Positions 30,667 to 38,928 of a DNA stretch of 40,644 nt are shown here, piece by piece (within the stretch, counting starts at the first letter, position 1; each line of letters starts with the position of its first letter). Below the pieces are notes generated by a model. The model did not search any database and was not told the DNA's origin. It saw only the letters and a list, made by a program, of their open reading frames with translations. The DNA comes from an uncultured Pelagibacteraceae bacterium. GTDB taxonomy: Bacteria > Pseudomonadota > Alphaproteobacteria > Pelagibacterales > Pelagibacteraceae. Position numbers and translations under genes: made by a program. Location of the stretch: the NCBI GenBank assembly GCA_902563075.1, contig CACEWC010000007.1, positions 1-40,644 of the forward strand, in the 5' to 3' direction.

Positions 30667-31270
30667 TAAAAAAAAATTTATTTATCTCATTTCACCAACC
30701 ATAATTAATAAGTCATTCTATCAAAAATTAACTGAAGTTCTTCAACAAAAAAAAGTTAGTTTTTTCCAGTTGAGGCTTAAAAAAGAACCTCTTAAAAAAA
30801 AATTAATAATCGGAAGAAAAATTAAGAAAATTTGCAAAAAATTTAATGTAAAATTTCTAATTAATGATGATGTTTTTATTGCTAAAAAATTAAATGCTGA
30901 TGGTTGTCATTTAGGTCAAAAAGATATGAATATTACCAAAGCAAGAAAATTAATTGGCAACAAGATTATAGGTGTTACATGTCATAACTCTGTAAAATTA
31001 TCAAAAATTGCTGTAAAAAATAAAGCTGACTACATAGCCCTAGGGGCTTTCAATAATTCAAAAACCAAAAAAATAAAACACAGAGCCTCAGTTAATTTAC
31101 TCAGAAAAGTCAAAAAAATCACAAAAACTCCTGTTGTTGCTATCGGTGGTATTAATTCTAGTAATTATAAAAATCTTTTATTGAATAAAGCAAACTTTTT
31201 AGCTATTTCAGGCTACATTTGGAATAACGATAAATTTAAACCAATAGAGGCTATTAAGATTTTAAAATGA
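30656..31270 (+). CDS. thiE: Thiamine-phosphate synthase
   Basis: Couples HMP-PP (from ThiD) with thiazole phosphate to give thiamine phosphate. 204 residues of a TIM barrel: FFQLRLKKEP, KFLINDDVFIAKKLNADGCHLGQKDM, KIIGVTCHNSVKLSKIA, ADYIALGAF and PVVAIGGINSSNY. The usual GP-x-FPT-x-TK loop is reduced (GAFNNSKTKK). The only useful start in frame is TTG at 30656, inside the end of fba; no ATG occurs before conserved sequence. The stop overlaps efp (ATGA). Position behind thiamine-dependent transketolase may be more than chance. Confidence 0.88.
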   Translation: MRINKKKFIYLISPTIINKSFYQKLTEVLQQKKVSFFQLRLKKEPLKKKLIIGRKIKKICKKFNVKFLINDDVFIAKKLNADGCHLGQKDMNITKARKLIGNKIIGVTCHNSVKLSKIAVKNKADYIALGAFNNSKTKKIKHRASVNLLRKVKKITKTPVVAIGGINSSNYKNLLLNKANFLAISGYIWNNDKFKPIEAIKILK

Positions 31271-31827
31271 AAATAAATGCTGGTGAAATTAGAGTGGGTA
31301 TGCTGCTAGAGCATAAAAATGATTTGTGGCAAGTGCTAAAAACCCAACATGTTAAACCTGGGAAAGGTGGTGCATTTGCTCAGGTTGAAATGAAAAGTTT
31401 AAATAAAAATACTAAATTAAATGAAAGATTTAGATCAAGTGAAACTGTTGAAAAAGCATCATTAGATGAAGTGAATTATAACTATCTATATGAAGATGAA
31501 AATAACTATTTTTTTATGGAACCAAAATCATTTGAGCAAATTGAAATAAAAAAAAATTTAATTGGTGAGAAAGGAAAATTGTTGACTGAAAATTTAGAAG
31601 TTTCTGTAAGTTTTTACAATGATTTACCGATTTCAGTAGATTTACCAAAACAAGTGGTTTGTAAAATAGAAACAACAGAAGCTGCCTTAAAAGGACAAAC
31701 GGTCTCCTCGTCTTATAAACCAGCAACATTAAATAATGGTTTAAATATTCAAGTGCCCCCATTTATTGAGTCTGGTGATGAAATTATTATAGATACGAAA
31801 AGCTTGGAGTACTTAAAAAAAATTTAA
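31267..31827 (+). CDS. efp: Elongation factor P
   Basis: Relieves ribosome stalling at polyproline stretches. 186 residues, three beta-barrel domains. The modification loop is HVKPGKGGAFAQVEMK with Lys33 at the tip, the residue lysylated by EpmA in other proteobacteria. Then KLNERFRSSETVEKA, YLYEDENNYFFMEPKSFEQIEI, and the C-terminal OB domain with TTEAALKGQTVSSSYKPATLNNGLNIQVPPFIESGDEIIIDT. Overlaps thiE by four bases. Confidence 0.97.
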   Translation: MKINAGEIRVGMLLEHKNDLWQVLKTQHVKPGKGGAFAQVEMKSLNKNTKLNERFRSSETVEKASLDEVNYNYLYEDENNYFFMEPKSFEQIEIKKNLIGEKGKLLTENLEVSVSFYNDLPISVDLPKQVVCKIETTEAALKGQTVSSSYKPATLNNGLNIQVPPFIESGDEIIIDTKSLEYLKKI

Positions 31828-31831
31828 TCTT

Positions 31832-32572
31832 ATGAACTCAATTTCACCAAACTTGAACATAATGATTAAAGCAAGTGAAAAGGCCTCAAAAATATTAATT
31901 AAAGATTTTGGAGAAATAGAAAAACTACAAGTTTCAAAAAAAGGACCCTCAGATTTTGTAACTAATTCAGATTTAAAAACTGAAAAAATAATAATTGAGG
32001 AGCTGAAAAAGGCTAAACCAAATTATTCAATTCTGAGTGAGGAAAATGGAATTGAGTATAATAAAGATAAAAACAACACTTGGATAATTGATCCAATAGA
32101 TGGAACTATAAATTTTCTACATGGAGTACCTCATTTTGCTATTTCAATTGCACTTAAATCAAATAACGAAATCATTTCTGGCTTGGTGTTTGATCCTATT
32201 AAAAATGAAATGTTTTTTGCGGAAAAAAATAATGGAGCATTTTTTAATAATCAAAGAATTAGAGTTTCCAAAAAAACTGAAATTAATAACTGTTTATTTG
32301 CTACAGGTGGAAAATTAGATATAGAGCCACAATTACTTTATAGGAAATCAGGTTGTGCAGCTTTAGATTTAGCATATGTTGCATCAGGAAGATATGATGG
32401 ATATTTTCAATGTGATCTTAATCTCTGGGATATTGCAGCAGGAATTTTGTTGGTAAAAGAAGCCGGCGGAGTAACAAATGAATTTGATCTTTCATCAGAA
32501 AAGAATATAAGAATAATTGCATCTAGCTCTCATATTAATTCAAAATTACTTGAAAAGCTCAGCAACTTTTAA
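31832..32572 (+). CDS. suhB: Inositol-phosphate phosphatase family protein, shortened
   Basis: Mg-dependent phosphatase of the SuhB/IMPase family; SuhB in E. coli also takes part in rRNA antitermination. 246 residues. Metal-binding motifs are present: [20 protein letters not shown] and [18 protein letters not shown], plus [20 protein letters not shown]. Between CLFATGG and the SGCAALD block only about a dozen residues remain where the family usually has around 30, so one helix appears deleted; E. coli SuhB has 267. The catalytic core is intact, so it should still be active. Four bases after efp. Confidence 0.88.
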   Translation: MNSISPNLNIMIKASEKASKILIKDFGEIEKLQVSKKGPSDFVTNSDLKTEKIIIEELKKAKPNYSILSEENGIEYNKDKNNTWIIDPIDGTINFLHGVPHFAISIALKSNNEIISGLVFDPIKNEMFFAEKNNGAFFNNQRIRVSKKTEINNCLFATGGKLDIEPQLLYRKSGCAALDLAYVASGRYDGYFQCDLNLWDIAAGILLVKEAGGVTNEFDLSSEKNIRIIASSSHINSKLLEKLSNF

Positions 32573-32607
32573 TTGTTTTTAAAAATTCTTTTGTTATAAA
32601 ACTCAAC
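32573..32607 (+). promoter_or_regulatory. Likely promoter of rpmE with almost no leader
   Basis: TTGTTT (32573-32578) and TATAAA (32595-32600) are separated by 16 bases. Transcription would start at about 32607, essentially at the rpmE ATG (32608), so the mRNA may be leaderless. No Shine-Dalgarno sequence is visible. AT-richness makes this uncertain. Confidence 0.4.
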
Positions 32608-32838
32608 ATGAAAAAAAAAATTCACCCGAATTATCATCCAATCAAGGTTGAAATGACCGATGGAACTCAGTTTGAAACAAGATCAACTTGGGGAAAAGAA
32701 GGGGAAATATTAAAATTAGAAATTGACCCCAAGTCTCATTCTGCATGGACTGGTGGAAAGCAAAAACTTATGGACAAAGGTAGAATTAGTAAATTTAATA
32801 AAAAATTTCAAAACTTCCAAACAAACAAAAATAATTAA
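32608..32838 (+). CDS. rpmE: 50S ribosomal protein L31 (bL31, zinc-free type)
   Basis: 76 residues: [29 protein letters not shown] and [31 protein letters not shown] are the L31 signature. There is no Cys at all, so this is the C-minus form that does not bind zinc. The next gene starts immediately after the stop (0-base spacing). Confidence 0.97.
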   Translation: MKKKIHPNYHPIKVEMTDGTQFETRSTWGKEGEILKLEIDPKSHSAWTGGKQKLMDKGRISKFNKKFQNFQTNKNN

Positions 32839-33423
32839 ATGTCAAATGCACCCTTAATGCCAATGGCAACTGCTGTTTGGTTAGTAGAAAATACAACATT
32901 AACCTTTAAGCAAATTGCAGATTTTTGTAAAATGCACGAAGTTGAAGTTCAAGGAATAGCAGATGGTGAAGTTGCTAAAAGCATCAAAGCTTATAATCCC
33001 ATAATTTCAGGGCAATTGTCGAAAGATGAGATTGAGTTATCATCTAAAGATAAGAATAGGCCTTTGCAAATAAAAAGTGCTGATATTGAAATATCCAATT
33101 CAGAAATAAAGATAAAGAAATATATTCCGTTATCAAAAAGACAAGATAAACCTGACTCAGCTTTATGGCTTTTAAAACACCACAGTATTTTAAAAGACTC
33201 TCAGATAGCAAAACTTATTGGAATAACTAAAAATTCTGTAACCTCTATCAGAAATAAAAGCTATTGGAACTATAACAATTTAAATCCGAAGGATCCTGTC
33301 GCTTTGAACCTTTTTTCCCAAAAAGATTTGATTGATGCTATTGAAAAAGCTGAAAGAAGATTGAAAAGAGAAAAAAAAGAGAAAGAAAAACAATTAAAAT
33401 CTGAACAACTTAAAAATGGATGA
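32839..33423 (+). CDS. trcR: DUF1013 protein, TrcR-like cell-cycle regulator
   Basis: 194 residues matching the alphaproteobacterial DUF1013 family: MSNAPLMPMATAVWLVENTTLTFKQIADFC at the N-terminus, VEVQGIADGEVAKSIKAYNPI, and a second part with DSALWLLKHHSILKDSQIAKLIGITKNSVTSIRNKSYWN, which looks like a helix-turn-helix. In Caulobacter the family member TrcR acts with GcrA and CcrM in cell-cycle transcription. The C-terminus is strongly basic (RRLKREKKEKEKQ). Nearly universal in alphaproteobacteria, hence a lineage marker here. Confidence 0.88.
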   Translation: MSNAPLMPMATAVWLVENTTLTFKQIADFCKMHEVEVQGIADGEVAKSIKAYNPIISGQLSKDEIELSSKDKNRPLQIKSADIEISNSEIKIKKYIPLSKRQDKPDSALWLLKHHSILKDSQIAKLIGITKNSVTSIRNKSYWNYNNLNPKDPVALNLFSQKDLIDAIEKAERRLKREKKEKEKQLKSEQLKNG

Positions 33424-33474
33424 TTTAAATGAATAGACATAAAAAAATAAAAATGTTAATTACTCACATTTTTT

Positions 33475-33487
33475 GGAGGTTGTTATT
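33475..33487 (+). promoter_or_regulatory. Perfect GGAGG site plus AUU start codon of rpsU
   Basis: GGAGG (33475-33479), five bases (TTGTT), then ATT (33485-33487). In the rpsU frame there is no ATG or GTG after the upstream stop at 33440; the only standard alternative is TTG at 33473, which overlaps the GGAGG and would have no ribosome site. The ATT lines up with Met1 of alphaproteobacterial S21 proteins. Confidence 0.7.
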
Positions 33488-33679
33488 AAAATAGAAGTCA
33501 AAGATAATAATGTTGAGCAAGCACTTAGAGTTTTAAAAAGAAAGCTTCAAAGAGACGGTTTTTTTAAAGTTATAAAACTAAAAAATACTTACGAAAAACC
33601 CTCTGAAAAAAAGAAAAGGATTCTTCAAGAAAATATTAAACGAGTTAAAAAATTAAATAAACTCAAGAATAGAATTTAG
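33485..33679 (+). CDS. rpsU: 30S ribosomal protein S21 (bS21), probable AUU start
   Basis: 64 residues from ATT, read (M)KIEVKDNNVEQALRVLKRKLQRDGFF, then KLKNTYEKPSEKKKR and a basic tail. This aligns residue for residue with the alphaproteobacterial start of the type MQVLVRDNNVDQALR. Starting at TTG 33473 instead would add MEVV in front. S21 sits next to the anti-Shine-Dalgarno end of 16S rRNA and helps initiation. A non-AUG start behind a perfect SD recalls the AUU of infC, which is discriminated by IF3. Autoregulation is my inference. Confidence 0.88.
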   Translation: MKIEVKDNNVEQALRVLKRKLQRDGFFKVIKLKNTYEKPSEKKKRILQENIKRVKKLNKLKNRI

Positions 33680-33684
33680 AACAC

Positions 33685-33761
<77 letters not shown>

Positions 33762-33767
33762 ATATTT

Positions 33768-34631
33768 TTAAAATTTCAATTTTTTGAAATTATGTATTGC
33801 CAGGAATTTCCCTAAATAATAAGCGGACTTTTGAATTTTAAAAAATATCAAATTTAAAAAAAACTTTAGAAAGTAAAGATGCTTTTTATTGATATTTTTT
33901 TTAATTTTATAATCGTTAATTTTTTGTTTGTGATAATAATATAACTCATCATAAGTATAATGAAATTCTCTTAAAAATATTTTTTTTATTATATTTTGAA
34001 CTTTTGATATCCCATGAGTATGAATAGCCCTGGATTTAAATGATTGAATTACTGAAAGGTTTCTCTTATTAATTCTCTTACACAATTCATCATCAGAAAA
34101 ATATAAAAAGAAATTTTCATCAAAGCCTTCTAATTCTTGGAATAGTTTTTTTGAAATCAACATTGAAGAACCAAGCACTGTCTCAACACATGTATCTCCT
34201 TCAATTAAAAGTGGCTTATCTTTAATACCTTTTTCTGGAAAACAGCCACTATTATAAGATAGATTATTATTGTTATCAAAAGTTGTTGGTGAAACTAACC
34301 CGCACCTATCATTTTGTTCAATAGTCTCGATGAGGGTTTCAATAGATTTTTTGCCTATCAGGCAATCTGCATTTAATATTAATAGATATTTACTATTAAC
34401 ATAGCTTGCCGCTTGATTATGAGCTTTACTATATCCAGCATTTTTTTTATTTAAGATATAGCGATCAATCTCAAATTCATCAATAATTTTTTTTTTTAAT
34501 CTTAAATTGTTTTTATTATCTATGATTATAATTCTAAGACCTTTTAGATTTTCCAGACATTTTTTAATTAATTCAAAACTTTCTTCATAGAGAACGATTT
34601 GAACAGTTATTTTTTGACTTAGATTCTCCAT
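33768..34631 (-). CDS. Glycosyltransferase family 2 (rhamnosyltransferase-like)
   Basis: 287-residue GT-A glycosyltransferase that would add a sugar to a surface polysaccharide or glycolipid. Seen: TVQIVLYEESFELIKKCL, LRIIIIDNKNN, NAGYSKAHNQAASYV, the nucleotide/metal site YLLILNADCLI, GLVSPTTFDNN, VLGSSMLISKKLFQELEGFDENFFLYFSDDELCKRI, and a C-terminal basic helical region. The SDDELC block is typical of rhamnosyltransferase-like GT2 enzymes. The acceptor and sugar are unknown. It points towards tRNA-fMet with six bases between them, among housekeeping genes; the partner gene is a divergent methyltransferase. Likely accessory. Confidence 0.87.
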   Translation of the reverse strand: MENLSQKITVQIVLYEESFELIKKCLENLKGLRIIIIDNKNNLRLKKKIIDEFEIDRYILNKKNAGYSKAHNQAASYVNSKYLLILNADCLIGKKSIETLIETIEQNDRCGLVSPTTFDNNNNLSYNSGCFPEKGIKDKPLLIEGDTCVETVLGSSMLISKKLFQELEGFDENFFLYFSDDELCKRINKRNLSVIQSFKSRAIHTHGISKVQNIIKKIFLREFHYTYDELYYYHKQKINDYKIKKNINKKHLYFLKFFLNLIFFKIQKSAYYLGKFLAIHNFKKLKF

Positions 34632-34679
34632 TAAGGAAATGTTTTATAATAATTTTAATTATAAATTAATTTAAGATAT

Positions 34680-35417
34680 ATGTTAATACTATTAAAGATA
34701 AATAAAATGATAGACTATTTAAATAAAAGATTATCTGTTTTAAAAATTAATAAAATTTATTTGCGATTAGTTAAGATTTATCTCTTTTTTTTTGGAGAAA
34801 AAAATTTGGGTGATATTGGTTTTGATTTCAAAAATAAACCATCAAGAATTGAGATAGTAAATAGAATAATTAAATTACAAAATTATTCCAAATACTTAGA
34901 GATAGGCACCTTTAAAGATGAATTATTTTCTAAAGTAATATGCAATAATAAAGTTGGAGTTGATCCATTTTCTGGTGGTTCTCATAGAATGACTAGTGAT
35001 GAATTTTTTTTAAGTAATAAAAATAAATTTGATTGTATTTTTATAGATGGCCTTCATCACTATTCACAGGTTAAAAAAGATATAAAAAATTCAATTGAAA
35101 TTTTAGAACATAAAGGAGTTATTTTAATACATGACTGTTTACCAAACAATTTATTGGAGCAACAGGTGCCTAGAATGACAACAAACTGGAATGGAGATGT
35201 TTGGAAAGCGTTTGTGGAATGTAGAACTAAAGTAGATCTTGATTGTTATACATGTAATGCCGATTGGGGTATTGGAGTAATATTTAAAAGAAAAAATTCT
35301 AATCTATTAAAAATTGATCAACAAGATTTCAAAAAAATGAAATTTAAATTTTTCTTTAATAACTACAAAAGATTAATGAATATTGTTGAATTTGAGGATT
35401 TATTGAAGAAATTTTAA
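34680..35417 (+). CDS. Class I SAM-dependent methyltransferase (Methyltransf_24-like)
   Basis: 245 residues. The core holds YSKYLEIGTFKDELFSKV (SAM motif I variant), VGVDPFSGG (acidic end of strand 2), KFDCIFIDGLHHYSQVKKDIKNSIEILEHKGVILIHDC (motifs III-IV) and a C-terminal WNGDVWKAFVECR block often seen in polysaccharide-locus methyltransferases. The frame opens with ATG at 34680; a second ATG at 34707 is equally possible. There is a hydrophobic/basic N-terminal stretch (RLVKIYLFFF). The substrate is unknown, perhaps a sugar or a sugar-linked product of the neighbouring glycosyltransferase. The stop shares TTAA (35414-35417) with the transaldolase-family gene. Confidence 0.8.
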   Translation: MLILLKINKMIDYLNKRLSVLKINKIYLRLVKIYLFFFGEKNLGDIGFDFKNKPSRIEIVNRIIKLQNYSKYLEIGTFKDELFSKVICNNKVGVDPFSGGSHRMTSDEFFLSNKNKFDCIFIDGLHHYSQVKKDIKNSIEILEHKGVILIHDCLPNNLLEQQVPRMTTNWNGDVWKAFVECRTKVDLDCYTCNADWGIGVIFKRKNSNLLKIDQQDFKKMKFKFFFNNYKRLMNIVEFEDLLKKF

Positions 35418-36115
35418 AAACTAAATTTTGATAATTTACTATCTTTTAAGAAGCCTTTTACAGTTGCAATTGATAAATTTTTATCTGAAATTTTTGAGAA
35501 GTTAATTATCTTTTCTATGATTGATGGTGGAACTGTAATTATTTCACACCCTAATTTTTTTGCTTGAATATAATTGTAAGGCTCTCGCGTACTAGCCCAT
35601 AATACTTCAATATTTTTATATTTTTTTGTTAACTTTACCGTTTCTTTGATCATATTGATCGGATCTCTACCTGAGTCAGCTAATCGTCCAACAAAGATTG
35701 ATACAATTAATTTTGTGTTAGTTTTTAAATTGTCTAAAACTTTCTTAACTTGTTTAGAGCTATAAATTGCTGTTATATTTAATTTGATTTTATTTTTATT
35801 CAGTTCTTTTATCACCTTTCCCATGAATATGCCTTTTGAATTCAGAACTGGAATTTTTACATAAACATTTTTGCCCCATTTATTTATTTCAATTGCTTGC
35901 TTTATCATGCTCTCATGGTCATCACCAAACACCTCGAATGATATGGGTTTGTTTCTACAAATTTTGAGGATTTGTTGAGAGTATTTTTTATAATCCTTTG
36001 CGCCAGCTTTTCTCATTAAACTGGGGTTAGTTGTAAAACCTTTTACTATATTACTTCTATTGAATTTTTTTATTTGTTTTATATCTGCAATGTCACAAAA
36101 AATTTTAGTGCTCAA
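35414..36115 (-). CDS. Transaldolase family protein (fructose-6-phosphate aldolase-like)
   Basis: 233 residues, the short FSA/TalC-type class I aldolase. Seen: IFCDIADIKQIKKF, GFTTNPSLMRKAG, ISFEVFGDD, the Schiff-base lysine in NVYVKIPVLNSKG, KLNITAIYSS, VSIFVGRLADSGRDP, VLWASTREPYNYIQAKKLGC and ITVPPSIIEKI. Small members have either transaldolase or fructose-6-phosphate aldolase activity and sequence alone does not decide it. With transketolase in the same window, transaldolase is the simpler reading. It is the last gene of the pnt run, 7 bases after pntB. Confidence 0.88.
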   Translation of the reverse strand: MSTKIFCDIADIKQIKKFNRSNIVKGFTTNPSLMRKAGAKDYKKYSQQILKICRNKPISFEVFGDDHESMIKQAIEINKWGKNVYVKIPVLNSKGIFMGKVIKELNKNKIKLNITAIYSSKQVKKVLDNLKTNTKLIVSIFVGRLADSGRDPINMIKETVKLTKKYKNIEVLWASTREPYNYIQAKKLGCEIITVPPSIIEKIINFSKISDKNLSIATVKGFLKDSKLSKFSF

Positions 36116-36122
36116 ATTATTC

Positions 36123-37517
36123 CTATAAGTTTTTAGTAATATCCTCAGTCATTTTTTTTGCATCGGCAAAAAGCATTAATGTATTTTCTTTATAAAATAA
36201 ATCATTATCAATTCCTGCATATCCTGGTGATAAACTTCTTTTTACGAACAAGACTGATTTACATTTTTCTACATCTAGGACTGGCATTCCATATATTGGA
36301 CTTTGAGGATCAGTTTTCGCAACTGGATTCGTAACATCATTAGCGCCTATTACAAATGCTACATCAGCATTAGCAAAATCATTGTTGATTTCCTCTAATT
36401 CAAAAACTTCGTCATAAGGCACATTCGCCTCTGCTAGTAAAACATTCATATGACCTGGCATTCTTCCAGCAACTGGATGTATAGCGTATGAAACCTTTAT
36501 GTCATTCTTTTTTAATGTATCAACCATTTCTCTCAAAGCATGTTGCGCTTGCGCTACAGCCATACCATATCCTGGAACAATTATTACTGAAGAAGCATTT
36601 TTCATTAAAAATGCTGCATCATCTGCATTTCCACTTTTTACTGGTCTCTGTTCCTTAGTTTGTTTATTTCCCGATTGATCTGTTGCACCAAAACCTCCTA
36701 AAATTACATTAAAAAAAGATCTATTCATTCCTTTACACATTATATAGGAGAGAATTGCACCTGATGATCCAACTAACGCACCCGTAATAATCAAAGCGGT
36801 ATTTTCTAAAGTAAAACCAATTCCAGCTGCAGCCCAGCCAGAATAAGAATTTAACATAGAAATTACCACAGGCATGTCTGCTCCACCTATTGGAATAATT
36901 ATTAGAAATCCAATTAAGAATGAGACGGCAATCAATAACCAAAATAATTCTGAAGATTGATTTTTACAGAGATAGAAAGTTAAAATTATAATCGACAATA
37001 ATATTAAAGCGTTTAAGAAATGTTGACCTTTAAATGTTATAGGGGCTCCAGACATAATTCCTTGAAGTTTCAAAAATGCTATAACAGAACCTGAAAAAGT
37101 AATGGCTCCTACCGCCGCTCCAATCGCCATTTCAATCAAACTAGCAAGTTTGATATTTCCAGGTTTACCTAAATTAAAAGCTTCTGGATTAATAAAAGCT
37201 GAAATTGCTACAAAAACTGCTGCAAGACCTACCAAACTGTGGAATCCAGCAACTAACTCTGGCATCGCAGTCATTGGAATTCTATATGCTATAAACGCAC
37301 CAATAGTTCCACCGATTGCTAAAAATATAAGAACATATATAAATCCAGATGTAAAATTCCCAACTGTTAGGAAAGTCACTGTTACTGCAATTATCATTCC
37401 TACTATCCCAAATAAATTTCCTTGTCTGGAAGTTTCTGGAGATGACAATCCTCTTAATGCTAAAATAAATAAAACTCCCGAAATTAAATATAGAATCGCT
37501 GAAATATTAGCTGACAT
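36123..37517 (-). CDS. pntB: NAD(P) transhydrogenase subunit beta
   Basis: Proton-translocating transhydrogenase, domain II membrane helices plus NADP-binding domain III. 464 residues: about nine hydrophobic segments (ISAILYLISGVLFILALRGL, GIVGMIIAVTVTFLTV, AIGGTIGAFIAYRIPMTAMPELVAGFHSLVGLAAVF and others), then domain III with GNADDAAFLMKNASSVIIVPGYGMAVAQAQHALREM, AIHPVAGRMPGHMNVLLAEANVPYDEVFE, DVAFVIGANDVTNP and VFVKRSLSPGYAGIDN. It makes NADPH at the expense of proton-motive force. Three bases after pntAB. Confidence 0.97.
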   Translation of the reverse strand: MSANISAILYLISGVLFILALRGLSSPETSRQGNLFGIVGMIIAVTVTFLTVGNFTSGFIYVLIFLAIGGTIGAFIAYRIPMTAMPELVAGFHSLVGLAAVFVAISAFINPEAFNLGKPGNIKLASLIEMAIGAAVGAITFSGSVIAFLKLQGIMSGAPITFKGQHFLNALILLSIIILTFYLCKNQSSELFWLLIAVSFLIGFLIIIPIGGADMPVVISMLNSYSGWAAAGIGFTLENTALIITGALVGSSGAILSYIMCKGMNRSFFNVILGGFGATDQSGNKQTKEQRPVKSGNADDAAFLMKNASSVIIVPGYGMAVAQAQHALREMVDTLKKNDIKVSYAIHPVAGRMPGHMNVLLAEANVPYDEVFELEEINNDFANADVAFVIGANDVTNPVAKTDPQSPIYGMPVLDVEKCKSVLFVKRSLSPGYAGIDNDLFYKENTLMLFADAKKMTEDITKNL

Positions 37518-37520
37518 AAT

Positions 37521-37829
37521 CTATTTATCCTTTTTCTTTTTTTTATACATCGCCAACATTCTTTGGGTTACAAGAAAACCTCCAAAAATATTTACTGCAG
37601 CAAGAATAATTGCTAAAAATCCATAAATACTTGAAATAGAAAAAGTTTCTCCATCATTTCCTGATAAAGCTGCAATTATTGCTCCTACAATAATTACAGA
37701 AGATATCGCATTTGTCACAGACATCAACGGGGTGTGAAGTGATGGTGTAACACTCCAAACAACATAATATCCAACAAATATTGATAAAATAAAAATGCTT
37801 AATCTAAATATAAAGGGATCAATTTCCAT
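37521..37829 (-). CDS. pntAB: NAD(P) transhydrogenase subunit alpha, part 2 (membrane)
   Basis: 102 residues, three to four membrane helices: FIFRLSIFILSIFVGYYVVWSVTPSLHTPLMSVTNAISSVIIVGAIIAAL and YGFLAIILAAVNIFGGFLVTQRML. The VTPSLHTPLMSVTNAIS block is the signature of the PntA C-terminal domain. In E. coli it is fused to the NAD domain; in alphaproteobacteria it is a separate gene, as here. It starts 4 bases after pntAA ends. Confidence 0.95.
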   Translation of the reverse strand: MEIDPFIFRLSIFILSIFVGYYVVWSVTPSLHTPLMSVTNAISSVIIVGAIIAALSGNDGETFSISSIYGFLAIILAAVNIFGGFLVTQRMLAMYKKKKKDK

Positions 37830-37833
37830 AACT

Positions 37834-38922
37834 TTATTTAATTAATGTTTTTTCAATTATTTCGTCCTCTAAATTAATATTCAATTTTTTATTTTCTTTA
37901 TCATATAAATTCGAAATAAAATTAAATACATTTTTCGCATATAAATTTGAGGAAGATACAGGCAATTTATTAAGTATATTTGATTCTCCTAATATTTTTA
38001 CACCATTTTTTTCAACAATCTCATTTACCTTTGTAAATGCAGTGTTTCCTCCTTGAATAGCTGCCAAATCATATATAACAGAACCTCTTTGAAAATTTTT
38101 GAACATACCTTCTTTAATAATCTTTGGTGCCTCTTTGCCTGGTATAAGAGCAGTACAAATTACAATATCAATTTTTTTTAAAGTTTCCGATAAAAGTTCT
38201 TCTTGTTTAATCTTAAAATCATCTGAAGCTTCTTTTGCATAACCACCCTCAGTTTCAAGATTTTCTGCACCTTCAACTGTTAAAAACTTTCCGCCTAAAC
38301 TCTCGACTTGCTCTTTTGAAGCCATTCTTACATCTGTTGCATAAACAACCGCACCCATTCTTTTTGCAGTTGCAATTGCTTGTAAACCTGCAACACCTGC
38401 TCCGACAACTAATACTTTTGCAGCTGGAATAGTACCTGCTGCTGTCATCATCATTGGAATTGCTTTTTCGTAAACTTGGAAAGCCTCTACTACTGCTTTA
38501 TAGCCAGCAAGATTTGCTTGGGATGAAAGAATATCCATAGATTGCGCTCTTGTTATTCTTGGTAACATTTCTAATGAAAAACAATTAATTTTTTTTAATT
38601 TCAGAGCCGCCAATTTATCTTTATTAGAGAAAACATTTAAGGATCCAATTAACGATTGATTTTCTTTTAGTGAAGAAAGTATTTCGTCATTCGGTAAACC
38701 TAGTTGGATAACGATATTAGAATTACTAATCATTTCTTTTTCATTATTTGAGAAATTAACTCCTAAGTTTTTGTAATCCTCATCATTAAAACCTAAATGT
38801 TTCCCATAATTGTTTGGTAAAAATAATTCAAATCCTAATTTTAAATATTTTTGTGCGATTTCCGGAGTGACCGCTATTCTTTTTTCAAGATTTTTATCTT
38901 CTGATACGGAAACAATATTCAT
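37834..38922 (-). CDS. pntAA: NAD(P) transhydrogenase subunit alpha, part 1 (NAD-binding)
   Basis: Soluble domain I that binds NADH and passes hydride to domain III. 362 residues. Seen: EKRIAVTPEIAQKYLKLGFE, PRITRAQSMDILSSQANLAGYKAVVEA with the mobile-loop region, the Rossmann motif VLVVGAGVAGLQAIATAKRMGA with a following YATDVRM, and VICTALIPGKEAPKII plus GSVIYDLAAIQGGN. Related to alanine dehydrogenase but followed by pntAB and pntB. It starts 6 bases after the oxidase subunit IV gene. Confidence 0.96.
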   Translation of the reverse strand: MNIVSVSEDKNLEKRIAVTPEIAQKYLKLGFELFLPNNYGKHLGFNDEDYKNLGVNFSNNEKEMISNSNIVIQLGLPNDEILSSLKENQSLIGSLNVFSNKDKLAALKLKKINCFSLEMLPRITRAQSMDILSSQANLAGYKAVVEAFQVYEKAIPMMMTAAGTIPAAKVLVVGAGVAGLQAIATAKRMGAVVYATDVRMASKEQVESLGGKFLTVEGAENLETEGGYAKEASDDFKIKQEELLSETLKKIDIVICTALIPGKEAPKIIKEGMFKNFQRGSVIYDLAAIQGGNTAFTKVNEIVEKNGVKILGESNILNKLPVSSSNLYAKNVFNFISNLYDKENKKLNINLEDEIIEKTLIK

Positions 38923-38928
38923 TACAAA

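Noticed and set aside
33424..33474. Short ORF from the ATG at 33453 as a leader peptide for rpsU
   Set aside because: It runs in another frame through the GGAGG and ends inside rpsU at TAG after about 13 codons with no ribosome site; possible, but nothing supports it.
33772..33791. AATTTCAA-TTTT-TTGAAATT inverted repeat after tRNA-fMet as a terminator
   Set aside because: All-AT-type stem, no T-run after it, and it falls in the coding end of the glycosyltransferase; chance in AT-rich DNA is likely.
37102..37626. 174-codon plus-strand open frame opposite pntB and pntAB
   Set aside because: It is the antisense shadow of clear membrane-protein genes, rich in Ile/Pro/Ala as expected from reading hydrophobic helices backwards, and matches no family.
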